Origin: Uranotaenia lowii
Taxonomy: Eukaryota; Arthropoda; Insecta; Diptera; Culicidae
Length of the DNA stretch: 64,000 nt
Assembly (NCBI RefSeq): GCF_029784155.1
Contig: NC_073692.1
Span: forward strand, 156,889,582-156,953,581
Direction of reading: 5' to 3'
Shown here: one piece after another, positions 45,385 to 55,960 of the stretch
How the letters are laid out: each line of letters opens with the position of its first letter
Numbering within the stretch: position 1 is the stretch's first letter
Made by a program: the position numbers and the translations under genes
Notes under the pieces: generated by a model
Seen by the model: the letters and a program-made list of their open reading frames with translations, nothing else
Database searches by the model: none
Told to the model about the DNA's origin: nothing

Positions 45385-45809
45385 AAGGTTGCCAGATTTT
45401 TTTTATATAAAAACCTGGCAAAATCTGGGCATTCGATTTCAAATTGACGAACATAAATTCGGGCAATATCCGGGCAAATTTTCTCAAAACTCAGAAATTC
45501 TTCAACAAAAATCAAGAAAAAAATGAAAAAAAATGTTTTTTCGTCAAAACTCATCGATAGATATTGAACTGTATTTTAGGCTTCAAAAACACCTTTCATG
45601 ATATTTTTTATGAAACTTGCTAAAAAAAATCGTTTTGGAGATATTTGTTGTTTTTTTTCGTTTGATTTTCCAAATAAAGTGAATAAATCCGGACAAAATC
45701 CGGGCATTTTTCAATGAAATCCGGGCAACCGAGCCGGGCCGGACTATTCTCAATTTTAGTATTAAATATTCGGGCAACCCCGGATAAAACCGAGCAATCT
45801 GGCAACCTT
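45385..45809. mobile_element. MITE with AAGGTTGCCAGATT ends
   Basis: The left end AAGGTTGCCAGATTTTTTTT and the right-end reverse-complement AAGGTTGCCAGATTGCTCGG share 14 perfect bases. The subterminal regions are rich in CCGGGCA/TCGGGCAA motifs on both sides. A minus-strand fragment of the same family is at 53855-53998. It is non-coding, and short frames on either strand are chance. Confidence 0.78.
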
Positions 45810-46679
45810 TTAGTTGCCTCAAAAAGCATTGACTACAACTTTGCACAAGACAGTTTGGCACTCCAGTTCTTTTCACTGGAAAAAGTTTTTATGTGTAAGT
45901 CATGCAAAAATGACACGCCCTAGCATTTTTGCTGAAGACACTATTTGGCTTTCTCTGATAGTGTCTTCGTAATTAATTTTGTCACGACAAAGTTCCGTCT
46001 TAGACCACTATGCCCTGTTAAATGTCCGCAATATTGTCAAGAAAATGCATCTTCACGTACACAGCAAAAAATTATGTAACAATGGACGATGTAATTTATG
46101 GGGATTACAGATTTCTGTTGCAATGATACATCTAAATACGTCTTGAAGTGTAATATCACAACCTTATATGTGATATCACATCAAGTAGTCAATGTTTTCC
46201 TCTGTTGACGTTCAAATTTGATTTCATTTCAAAAATTAAGCAACGGATTACGGACCTCAGCTACATTTGTTTGGCTTGTAAGTACTACCAAAATTAATGA
46301 AAAATATGAGCAATCCCACAGCTTCAAAAAAAATTTATTTTTTTTAATTTTTTAGGAAAATTCGGCCCATATGGATAAGCGATACGAAAAATATTCGCAT
46401 TTTTCGCATGTTTTTCAACATCGATTTTCTCTTATCTAGTCCCTGAAATTTCATCTAAGTTGGATTCATTTCTCTACAAAAAAAAAAAAACAGATAGATG
46501 GAATAAGGTGGAAGCTTCTGTTTCTAAAAATTCAATATTTTTTTAATTTTTGATTGGAAAACTATTCAAAATTGCTAGATTGCCAGAAACTATTCTATGT
46601 TTGCATTTCTAGTTTACACCTTCAAGTGCTAAACTCGATATCCAATTTGTATGTGACGATGCTGCAGGTTACTCCAATT
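45810..46679. other. Unassigned AT-rich DNA with a small hairpin
   Basis: GAAGACACTAT (45934-45944) pairs exactly with ATAGTGTCTTC (45958-45968) across a 13-nt loop. Otherwise no feature was recognised. Confidence 0.5.
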
Positions 46680-47490
46680 AAACCAAACAAAAGGGCGTCA
46701 TAGTCATTCAGAGTCACTAGAAACTAGAATCACCCCCGCGCGAAAATGCAATGCAGATGCTCTTTCATCGCCAATCTAATCGGCTTTGATTGTTAATTGA
46801 ACCGATAAATCAAATTTGCGATCGCGTCCTCCTAAATATGATGGCCTCAGGCGAGGAAAACATCCTGGCTGGCTGGCTGGGAAAAGGGGGATTCTGCTTG
46901 CTGCTCAACAATCTGGCCCTGGTAAACGGCAGAATGCCATCAGGGAGGACCACTACCTACTGCTCATTTGAATCTTAGCGGCAAACGACAACAGGACCGG
47001 GGAAAAATGTGCAGGTGAGTTCACTTGACTTGGGTAGGTACCGTACTTGAGAGCCGGCTGCAAATTACGCCTCCAGGTGTAGTCGATGTGATGACGACGA
47101 CTACTCCCACGCCCTTTAACCGGGGATCGAGGGAAACTACCTGTGCTAGTAGAGTGGTTTAACATTGTAAAAAGTTAAGCCACCCCTAGGAAAACATATG
47201 GAAAACTCTGACCCAAGAATCTCGAACCACCTTGCCATCGGGGGAGCTGTTTCTCGTATCAGTAACGAGGGAGCGCTACCTGAGAAAATTTCATTAAACT
47301 CTGGATCAGTCAATCAGTTTGTGTGGGTGTGTCTATCAAGCAAGTGTGCGTGTTTGCACGTGTGTTGTAAATTCGAACGGCTGTTCTTTCGAGCTGCTAG
47401 ACGTTTTGTCAACTCGTTAACATTATCGGAGGGAAAATTCATGAGCAAAGTTGTGTTTTGGGGGACTTGTTGCTGCTGTTAGAAAAAAAA
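46680..47490. other. GC-richer island, possibly host single-copy DNA
   Basis: Less AT-biased than the surroundings, with (CTGG)n at about 46867-46881. A good splice-donor-like string, GTGCAGGTGAGTTC, lies at about 47008. The only upstream frame (46790-46978) closes before it and has no domain. I therefore do not call an exon. Confidence 0.35.
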
Positions 47491-47827
47491 TCAATTATCG
47501 GGTCATCTTGAAGTAACGTGAAGGGTGGACTTTAAACTGATTTTTTTAATTGAGTTTCAATTACTAGATATTTAATGTGAAGAATCAGATCAGTTTTCAC
47601 ATTAGATACCAAGTACTTTTAACTCATTTTAATAGAAATCTGATATAAGGAAAGACACATCAAGACTTCCACACAAACTAATGTTGTGTTTTATAATTTA
47701 TATTCAAAGAATGACGATGTTTGAGTCAGGCCCCCTAAAAAGACAAAATGTATTCTTACGATTTTTATAGTTACTGTGCGATGCTGCATAAGCAGTTCAA
47801 GTAGAAAGAAGAAGAAGAAGATAGTTA
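47491..47827. other. Unassigned AT-rich DNA
   Basis: Nothing was recognised except a short (GAA)n run at about 47803-47820 beside the next MITE. Confidence 0.4.
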
Positions 47828-48746
47828 GGGGAGAGGCGGGCTATATGCGCATATTAAGGAAAGCACTCAATTTCTCCCATATTCCAATAGATAGGAGTCT
47901 GAAAACTTTATACACACGAGCGGACATCTGTTTTATATACGTTAGAGCCATTTTTCTGTTAAAATCTCTTACAGTTTTTGTGAAAATTAATTTTATAATA
48001 AAAGAAGTCAAAATAGCCGATTTCCGAAACTGGCGGGCTAAATGCGCATATTTCTGTTTTTAGCTATATTTCATTAACGCTTGCAATGTTTTGATATTAT
48101 TTAATTGAAAATGGTAGAAACGGGTGTTAAGCATACGTCAGGGCTGAAATTTCGGTGAAATTTTTTACATTACTAGTTCTTTTGTTTCATTGTTAAGTAT
48201 GCCATATGGCCATATTTCATGGTAATATTTTGTTCATATCGTATTTTTATCGGATCAGTATGAAGTTCTTATTTTTTCGCTGTAAGATGGTGATTTGAGC
48301 GTAGCTTTAGTGTTTGAATGATAAAAAGTAAAAAAATTATAAAACTAATCTATTTTTCTTGATATAGGCATTTCACCTGCCTTGATATGGGCATTAAGAA
48401 CCTGTCTCTTATTCCAATACCTTATCATTTACAACTTTGCCAAAAGCTTCAATTTGTTTAATTTCCGATTTCCAGATGAATAAGAAAGAAAATCTATAAA
48501 AAAAAATTTTTCCAGAATATGTACGCACAATAACTAAAGTTCAATATATTCTAACAAAACTGACAAAAATCTTGTTTGAATTTTTAAATTTTTTCGACTT
48601 CATATAACAATTCAATTTTTCATGCCATGTGTTAAAAGCGTATTACCCTCAATTTGCACTGATTAGATATGATGAATCTCCAGCCATATCGTCAATCGGC
48701 TGTATGCGCATATTACCCAACATGCGCATTTAGGAACACTTCCCCC
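47828..48746. mobile_element. TA-flanked element with GGGGAGAGG/GGGGGAAGTG ends
   Basis: TA (47826-47827) precedes GGGGAGAGGCGGGCTATATG. The right end, reverse-complemented, is GGGGGAAGTGTTCCTAAATG, and TA follows (48747-48748). The palindrome ATGCGCAT occurs near both ends (about 47845, 48044, 48706 and 48722), giving subterminal repeats. The 919-bp body has no transposase. The ends resemble those of the 28651 family, suggesting mobilisation by related enzymes. Confidence 0.72.
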
Positions 48747-48748
48747 TA

Positions 48749-49584
48749 TTGTGAGACTCGAGAAAAAAAAACTAAATTATTTAGTACTTCGATTATAATT
48801 TCAAAACAATCGACTTTTCTGAAATATCAACTTATTTTTGAATTGAATACCTCTGTTATGCTCTACCATACCCACAAATCAGACTCTACTGGACTTCCTT
48901 ATAGGTGGAATTATCGGCATAACATTCTATGGCGGACCGGTATTAACAAGCTTTCTTATAACTGGCATTTTCCTCCCAAGCAGCGCAACCGTATTACATA
49001 TCCTACACACTACGAAAAAAATCTGTAAAATAACATCACATATGATGTAAATAAAAAGAAGCATCACATATGACGTAATTTTCAGTGCGAGTTAAATATT
49101 ACATGCCGGTAAAATTTTGCAACGTGTAAAATAAAAACGATGCAAATTTTGAAAGCACTGAATTTGGGGGAAAATCCTGTTGGATTTTGTTTTGTTTATT
49201 TTTGCATTAATCTGACTCAATGGAGTTTTCTCATTTTGAAATAAAAAACAATCTTCTTATAATACCTAAATATTATTTATTTCACTTTGCAGCAAACAAT
49301 GTTCTTGGTCGAATGTAGAATGTTGCAATCTTGTGCAAAACGTGTGATTTTAATGTCTCAACAAATGTTTAGAACATTTTATTCATGTAAATCCTCATCG
49401 TAGGCTTTGACTAACTTTTGATAATTTCAAATTATGAAGCATGTTTGAAGAAGCAAATGTTCTGAAGACACTTAAGAGATAAAATGAAAAACAGAGGCAC
49501 TACGAAAAAAGTTCCACTTTTAGCCTTTTTGGACCACTGTGCAGTGGAAGAAGGGCTATGACAATAAACTTTCGTTTGCTAACC
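48749..49584. other. Unassigned AT-rich DNA
   Basis: CACTACGAAAAAA occurs at 49009 and again at 49499 in direct orientation, and ATCACATATGA(T/C)GTAA at about 49036 and 49065. These may be ends of a decayed repeat. No gene was recognised. Confidence 0.4.
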
Positions 49585-49750
49585 GACTCAGATGGTACAC
49601 TGGGTATGATACCGGACTGGCAAGCAGAGATGAGATGTTGCAGTGAGTTCGATTCTCACTGTATTTTATTTTTTAAATGAATTATCCAATTAGGATATAT
49701 TGACAGTTCTACATGAACACCACCTTAGCAGGAGGCCTCAGCCCTAACCT
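49585..49750 (+). mobile_element. SINE family 2, head and proximal body
   Basis: A tRNA-like A-box (GATGGTACACTGGGTATGA) and B-box (GAGTTCGATTCTCACTG) are followed by AAATGAATTATCCAATTAGG, as in the minus-strand copy at 15990-16345. The distal body is missing. AGGCCTCAGCCCTAACCTC at the end also follows the 52889-53140 fragment. Confidence 0.6.
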
Positions 49751-49755
49751 CAAAC

Positions 49756-50052
49756 CACTGATCACACTGACAGGACACTTAGAACAAAAATTCGACAATT
49801 TTCTGACTAATTGCCGCGGGTAGGTGGCGAACCTACCATTTTCCGATACAAATGCCCTGTAGGTAAAATGTACTTGTTTAGCCCGATTTTATCGTAGGAA
49901 TTGCCTTTTTTTGTTTGAAAGTTGGGTGGCACTTTCTAGCTGGAAGAGCATTTCTTCAAATCGATCGATGCGCACTCTGGAATCGCTATCGCGTACTTTT
50001 GAAAAAAATTATCGAACAAACAAAATCGTGTGTCCAGTCAGTATGGTCAGTG
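49756..50052. mobile_element. MITE, family with CACTG ends, copy 2
   Basis: The left end is CACTGATCACACTGACAGGA and the right end, reverse-complemented, is CACTGACCATACTGACTGGA. The flanks CTCAAAC (left) and CTAAAAC (right) look like a diverged 7-8 bp duplication. It matches copy 1 at 996-1291 in ends and length. Confidence 0.8.
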
Positions 50053-50660
50053 CTAAAACCATGGGAGAACTGAATTGATTGTTGAGAATGGTGCACGATA
50101 AACGCGATTTTCCTGTACTAATATCTACAAATTCGCCCTGTGGAAAAGCAATACACAGATTTTCGTGTTTTGATTTTTCAGTGTGTTCAGGGGTGCCAAG
50201 TTGATGTTTGAAAAAATGATTATATTTTATTTTTTTTATTGCATTGTTATTGAAAAACCTTTTCATGAGTACTGAGAATTTGTAGAGAATTGCATTCCCG
50301 TAGATTTCTATTAATGTCAAATTAAACGCATCATTTATCTGAACGAAATAACAACTTTCAGTATAATACATATAAACGATGCAGCAAATTATGTGGATAT
50401 TTTTAACTAATCAGAGACGGGGCTTTCGTTAATTTACTTGTTTGTAACAGTGAATGATTTTGCGTTCGTTTAGAAGTTATAAACAACTCTTTTTTAATCT
50501 ACCAAGCTGTACATGAAAATATACTTCAGATGTTTTGAATGCACCTTGTAAATTCATCTGCAAAAGATGGCTTATCTTCATCCATTTAGGGACGCCCCGT
50601 AATGAATTCAAACGTTTAGCTGTTGATAGTTAAAAAATTTAATCAATTCAGAAATATTAG
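50053..50660. other. Unassigned AT-rich DNA
   Basis: No gene or bounded repeat was recognised. The minus-strand frame at 50009-50371 partly overlaps the MITE and has no domain. Confidence 0.45.
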
Positions 50661-50973
50661 AGCATGTTCACTGGTGTTGGGAAAAAGTGGTAGAAAATTT
50701 GACACTTTTCAAATATTTTGAAAATTTTGCCATGCAAAAACATTTTCAAGATCTGTGGCCTTCAAGTTTTTTTTTTACAATACGTGATGTATTTTCGCAT
50801 GATGTGATGCAAAAATAGCAATATTCCTATCACATATGGATGAAATACAAACAGTGCTGTAAAAAAATACAATGCCCAAAGACCTTGAACATATTTTCGC
50901 ATGGTAAAGTTTTCAAAATGTGCTACAAGTGTCAAAATTTCTACCGCATTTTCCTTACACGAGTGACCTTGCT
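50661..50973. mobile_element. MITE with AGCA(T/A)G(G)TCACT ends
   Basis: The left end AGCATGTTCACTGGTGTTGG pairs with the right-end reverse-complement AGCAAGGTCACTCGTGTAAG. Pairing continues through GTGGTAGAAAATTTGACACT on the left and GCGGTAGAAATTTTGACACT on the right, giving imperfect inverted ends of about 46 bp on a 313-bp element. ATTTTCGCATG occurs twice inside. No clear TSD was found. Confidence 0.78.
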
Positions 50974-51809
50974 ATTATAATTAGTTTAAAACAAGCAAAT
51001 ACTGATTTTATTAACGCACATAGCTTCACTGGTGGGCAAGGTTGCCGAAATCACAGAAAAATCTGTAATTTCACAGAATTTTGAGCAAATTTTCATCACA
51101 GAATCTGTGTCACAGAACACAGAATTTTGAAATTTTAACATATTTTGCAGAATTTTCAAATTTTGAATGGATTTCCGAAATTATATATTTTTTGGATATT
51201 ATCAAATTTAGATTTTTTATTTCGAATTAGAAAAGAAATAGGTACAAATTAGGTACATCAGTATTTCACTAATCAAACATTTTTCAACATTTCTGAAAAT
51301 GCCAGAATGCGTTCTATTTAAATTTTTATGCGTTCATAAACATTAGCCAATATTCTAAGTTTCTTATTTCACGTAAATTTGACGAAAAACGAAATCAAAG
51401 TTTTTTAGGAGTTTTTCTTAAAATTGTTCAACTTTTCTCGTAAGGCATCTAAAAGCAAAAAAAAACACCTGTTATCTGTTCTAATGACGAACATGGGTCT
51501 TAACATTCATAAAAAAAAAAATTCGTAATTCAATTATTATTTATATTGTTGGCGATTTTAAATAAAAATGTCGAGGAGGGGTAAAGCGCGCCATGTCCGC
51601 TTATCTTCAAGCATGTTTCATATTTGTTTAAATATATGTACAATTTTCATCGCAATACTATACAAATTTCTATGTTTTTATTTGGAATACAGAACTTTAA
51701 TATAAACTGAATTAATTGAAATTCCGGAATTTCATAAAGATTCATAAAGATTTAATTAACTTTTCACAAGAATGTCAGTATATCTGGCAGCACTGCGCGT
51801 AGCAATACA

Positions 51810-52440
51810 TTTAACGAACACACATATATAGGATCTCTGTGGAACTTCATGTTTATTTGAAGAGATCTAAATTTCACTTAACACTAAAGCGTACATCTTT
51901 CAGGGCTGGGGGAGGAAGACTGATCAAAAAAAGAAAAAAATCTTTCAAACGTCAAATTTCTCTCATCAATCTACCGACCAGTGCGGAGGTTCAAAATTTT
52001 ACTTTCATATTTAGTGATTTTTAATAGAACTTGTTTGATGCTGAAAAGCACTTGTTTTGTATAAAACAATGATTTAATTAGGTTTTGTTTTGCTCTGGAA
52101 AATTCTTGCATGATATGGCGTATTAATTCGCTCAAATTTCGTCAAAGTTTTTAAGCTGATAAATAAAAATGGTTTGATTAATTGTTGTTCTAAAAATTTA
52201 GCTAAATCTAAATTTAGCACCCAAACAACTGAGTTACATGACTAGCAACACGAAACTGATCATCTGAAGTTAAAATTTGAACGATTACAAATCTTTTCAA
52301 CAATTGCTGGCTTTTTGCCGAACAGTAAAAAAAAACGATGCAGAAAACGATGCAGAAAATTGCAGTCTTCCTTCCCCAGTTTCAGGGATATAATGGCTAG
52401 CATCTTACTCATGCTAACACCACCAGCCCACAGAAAAAGA
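51810..52440 (-). mobile_element. SINE family 1, 5'-truncated copy split by a MITE
   Basis: On the plus strand, TAACGAACACACATATATAG, GAAGAGATCT and AAGCGTACATCTTTC (51810-51903) match the reverse complement of the 8566-8807 body. After the MITE, ATGGCTAGCATCTT ... GCTAACACCACCAGCCCA continues the same copy. The tRNA head is absent. The MITE's 8-bp TSD lies within this SINE sequence. Confidence 0.72.
51906..52379. mobile_element. hAT-type MITE with CTGGGG(G/A)AGGAAGACTG ends
   Basis: It is flanked by a perfect 8-bp duplication, TTTCAGGG (51898-51905 and 52380-52387). The ends are CTGGGGGAGGAAGACTGATC and, reverse-complemented, CTGGGGAAGGAAGACTGCAA. At 474 bp it is longer than the related 7908-8146 element, and its extra interior matches the reverse complement of about 8938-9075. 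It is non-coding. Confidence 0.87.
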
Positions 52441-52888
52441 TTTTTTAATCTGTAAAGTAAAATACAAGTGTTTTCACCTGTCATAAGCCTTTCATAATTT
52501 AATTATTAAGGCTTATATTATTGGTTTAGGTGTTCCAGTTTATATATTTATGATGATGAAAAACTTTCAAAACTTTTATCGAATTTACTGGATTGCATTC
52601 TTCATTTATGAGTTATAAAAGATTTTTCTTAACGTGGGCGTCTTACCCCTAGTTCCCCTAATTGATTTTTCCCAACTACAATGTGGAAAAGATCCAGTTT
52701 ATCATGAACTTTCTGTGAAATTCAAGGAAATAGTATCACAGAAATTCATCACAGAATTTTTGGGTAAAATCACAGAAAGTCAGAATAATTTTTCTCAAAA
52801 ACACAGAATTTGTTTTTCGGCAACTTTGCTCGTGAGGCCACCAGCAAATCAAAATTTGAGGTTATGGCTGAGGAAAACTTTTCGCCAA

Positions 52889-53140
52889 TATTATCGTCCG
52901 TATAAACCCTTATAGGATGAAGTTCTTCTTGTTGCGCTTAAATGTAGTGGTCATGCATCATTTTGCTTGGGAGCTCGAGTCTCAATGTCAGTAGTGCTTT
53001 CCAATTATATCGTCTTTGGTACAGTGCACTTTTCAGCGCTTTGGCACAGAGATTGGCATTGGATTTTTGCAACCTCTTCTATTATTGGCGAACGAATTCT
53101 AACTTACCGAAAGGCCTCAGTCCTAACCTCTAAACAAGAA
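52889..53140 (+). mobile_element. SINE family 2, distal body fragment
   Basis: AAATGTAGTGGTCATGCATC, TTGCTTGGGAGC, GGTACAGTGCACTTTTCAGC and GGATTTTTGCAACCTCTTCT match the body of the 15990-16345 copy in order. AGGCCTCAGTCCTAACCTCT follows, as at 49728-49750. The tRNA head is absent. Confidence 0.6.
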
Positions 53141-53145
53141 TGAAA

Positions 53146-53854
53146 AGATGAATTTAATCAGAAGGACGTATTCAAAACCCGATTTTCCTAACACAAAATT
53201 ACCGTTTTCTCCCCTTCGAGAAACCGGTTGAGTTTTCATTGTTTTGGTTTTGAATTCTACCCAGTGGAGCTAACTCAAACAATTTTTAAATATTCGTACT
53301 GATTTTTTTTTTAAATCTCATCTGAAAATCATAATTCAAAACAAATTTAACAATGTTTTGAAAAGTCCTCTTCATATTTCAGTTCAAGTTAAAAAAAATT
53401 ACGCCAAATGTATTTATGTTTAGTAGTAACTTCATTCCTCGATTCCGTATTCAATTTGTTTAGGTTTGTAATTGTTACTTATTTGAAAAAATATGCACAT
53501 GTGAAATATGCACATACTTCTTGTAGTTTGTATCATAATATGAAACATTTTCAGTGTCTCTATCACTTACTACAGCAAAAACATTCAAAATTTCCAAGGA
53601 TACCATGCTTAGAAATTATACATTTTCTTTATCTACTTTAAATAAGTTTTTGCATACGCAAGGCGCGTACGTGAATCTTAAAAATCTCCAAAGTTGCAAT
53701 CAAATGTGTAGGTAATGTTGATAGTTGAAAATGAAGTTCAAATGTTCGAGTAAAAAGCGAGCAAATATTCATTTTTGTCATAACAACCTGGCAACTCTGA
53801 TGAGGCCAACCAGTCATCAATACCATCTATCGTATATACCCTTGTGGGTGTACC
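53146..53854. other. Unassigned AT-rich DNA
   Basis: No bounded feature was found. AACCTGGCAACTCTGATGAGG at about 53786 may be the second end of the MITE fragment that follows. Confidence 0.4.
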
Positions 53855-53998
53855 AACTTGACAAAATTCGCCCGGATAGTTCCCGAATTTTTGTTCGTCA
53901 ATTATAAAATCAAATGCACGGATTTCGCCAGGTTTTTATATAAAATTGCCCGAATTTGTCCGGCCCGGATACGCGCTGAAAAAAATCTGGCAACCTCA
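53855..53998 (-). mobile_element. Fragment of the AAGGTTGCCAGATT MITE family
   Basis: On the minus strand it reads AGGTTGCCAGATTTTTTTCA, then CCGGGCCGGACAAATTCGGG, TATATAAAAACCTGGC and GACGAACAAAAATTCGGG, following the left half of 45385-45809. Confidence 0.65.
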
Positions 53999-54286
53999 CT
54001 TTAGAATGGGCTACCAGGTTGAAAATGATCTATTTACAATCCAAGTTGGCCACTACTCGAAATGAGCGATGCTTTTTGCCCGGTTGTTTTGAACTTTTTT
54101 CAAACGATTTCTTTTACACGTACACAAAATCGTTCAAAAAAAAATCTAGTGTACGAAAAAGAAAAATAAAAGAAATGTATAGTAAACAATTCACTTTCAG
54201 CTATTTTCATACAAGTTTTCAAGTAAAAAATACTCGATGGGTGATTTTTGACAGCATTTGCGAAGTGATGCAATTTGATGTGGGAC

Positions 54287-55115
54287 ACTAGAGTGAGTCG
54301 ATTTGAGGTCATTTTTTTAAATTTCTCAAACCCTGGGGTCTAAAATGCCTCATTTCGGTTCAAAACTCATCCATGATTTTTTGCAGAATTTTTAATTAAC
54401 GTTCACATGAGTAAATTTGGAATTTTAGATTTGTATGGTAAAATTGAATATTTTGTACTGAAAAATCAACATCATTTTTGATTCTTCTGTGGAACCGAGC
54501 CTGCTCATGGTTTTTGTGCCAATTTATAATTTTTTTTCAATGAAATTTTCCGCTCAACAACTTTGTCGAAGACCGTAACTTGGTATCTTATTAGGCAAAA
54601 AAGTGATTCTGATTAGTTGTTTAACAGGGGCATTGAGCATTGAAAAACAATGAATTCAAATGACATCACTGCTGGTACCTCGCGAAGTGTTACATGAAAA
54701 GTAGTCATGCAATACTTCGTTAGGCACCCAGCAGTGATGTAAATTGAATTTATTGTTTTTTAATGCCAAATGACATCATGCCCCGATTTAACACCTAAGA
54801 ACTTTTTTGTCTAATAAGATATGAAGTTATGATCTTCAACAAAGTTGTTCCGCGGAAAATTTCCTTTAGTGAATTTATAAATTGGCAAAAATACCATGAG
54901 CAGGCTCGGTTCCACAGAAGAAACAAAAATTATGTTGATTTTTCAGTATAAAATATTAAATTTTCTCATACAAACATAGAAGTCTAAATTTACTCATGTA
55001 AACGTTACTTAAAAATTCGGTAAATAATCATGGATGAGTTTTGGACCAAAACAAAGCTTTTAAGGCCCCAAGATTTGAGAATTTCAAAAATTACTCGAAA
55101 TCGACTCAGTCTAGT
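54287..55115. mobile_element. 829-bp palindromic element with ~400-bp arms
   Basis: The left end ACTAGAGTGAGTCGATTTGA pairs with the right-end reverse-complement ACTAGACTGAGTCGATTTCG. Pairing continues nearly to the centre: AAAACTCATCCATGATT, TTCTGTGGAACCGAGCCTGC, ATCTTATTAG(G/A)CAAAAAAGT and GACATCACTGCTGG occur in mirror order. The centre lies near 54700 (CGAAGTGTTACATG ... CATGCAATACTTCG). It is non-coding. Such an element would form a long hairpin if transcribed. No TSD was established. Confidence 0.88.
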
Positions 55116-55289
55116 AGGGCACCCTTTATTCGTTTAGAGATGCTTATTCAAATACTCCAGAAAAAATAATTTTGCTACATGATATCAATCGTGCAAAAAT
55201 GTTAAAATCAATTTAAAATATTTTTAAACATTTTTTCCTCCTTTGAGGTTATTGATTACTGCCGCAAAACAATCAAATTTCAATGTCGC
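55116..55289. other. Unassigned AT-rich DNA
   Basis: Short interval with no recognised feature. Confidence 0.4.
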
Positions 55290-55960
55290 ACATTCTTCGG
55301 TCCTCGGATCGACCTAGATTTCGATTCAACCAATTGAACATGGCATTGAAGTCCGATTTTAAAATCAACCCTCCCTCGCGGCGCGGGCACCAATTCAAAA
55401 CCAATTGAACAGCGGGACCCATTATTTTCCCATCACAAATCGCACATTCACATCTGTTGCCGAAAATTGCATTCGGTTTAACGTAATTCGCATTCGTTAA
55501 CGGTCATTAAGACCTGTCCACGCATTTTCCCCCCAAGCATGCATGCGTTAGAATTGCAAAAGAACTTCTTCTACCACACCGCATCGGTTATTGGGTGGGA
55601 GCATAACATTGAGAGAAACAGAACCCGTAGCTAAAAATGCAATGTTTTAAAATGGAACGCCACCGAATATGCCATTTGTGGCAAAGTTTTCGTGCCAACA
55701 CGCGATCAAAGGTGAAGCCATCCGGTGACAACGTACATAATGTATACACGCCAACTCACCCACCATCATTCGGAGAAATTCACTTTCGTTTTTCCAAAGG
55801 TTCTACGTTTTTTTTTTCTGCCATGTCACGCAAATTATGAACGGAAGGTCGCAAAAGAGCGAGGGTGAAACTGCAAAATCCGTTTAGGTTAGCTGAGGAC
55901 GAAGCACAACTTGCACATTCGAGTAGACAGCAACGTTTTTGTGAGGGATACAGCTCAGTG
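55290..55960. other. GC-richer island, possibly host single-copy DNA
   Basis: Composition is more balanced than the flanks (CCTCCCTCGCGGCGCGGGCA at about 55371), with no inverted ends or arrays. The frame at 55637-55840 has no known domain. A conserved non-coding host sequence is possible but untested. Confidence 0.35.

Larger units (their letters stand above)
51037..52828. mobile_element. hAT-like element with CAAGGTTGCCGAAA ends, host of a nest
   Basis: The left end CAAGGTTGCCGAAATCACAG and the right-end reverse-complement CAAAGTTGCCGAAAAACAAA match. The flanks CTGGTGGG and CTCGTGAG agree at 6 of 8 bases. The subterminal sequence is full of TCACAGAAT units. A short relative with a perfect 8-bp TSD is at 58438-58825. 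The interior has taken a SINE (51810-52440), which itself took a MITE (51906-52379). No transposase frame was found. Confidence 0.78.

Noticed and set aside
46790..47020. Possible host exon with donor CAGGTGAGT
   Set aside because: The only upstream frame stops at about 46978, before the donor, and encodes no known domain; one splice-like 9-mer is weak evidence.
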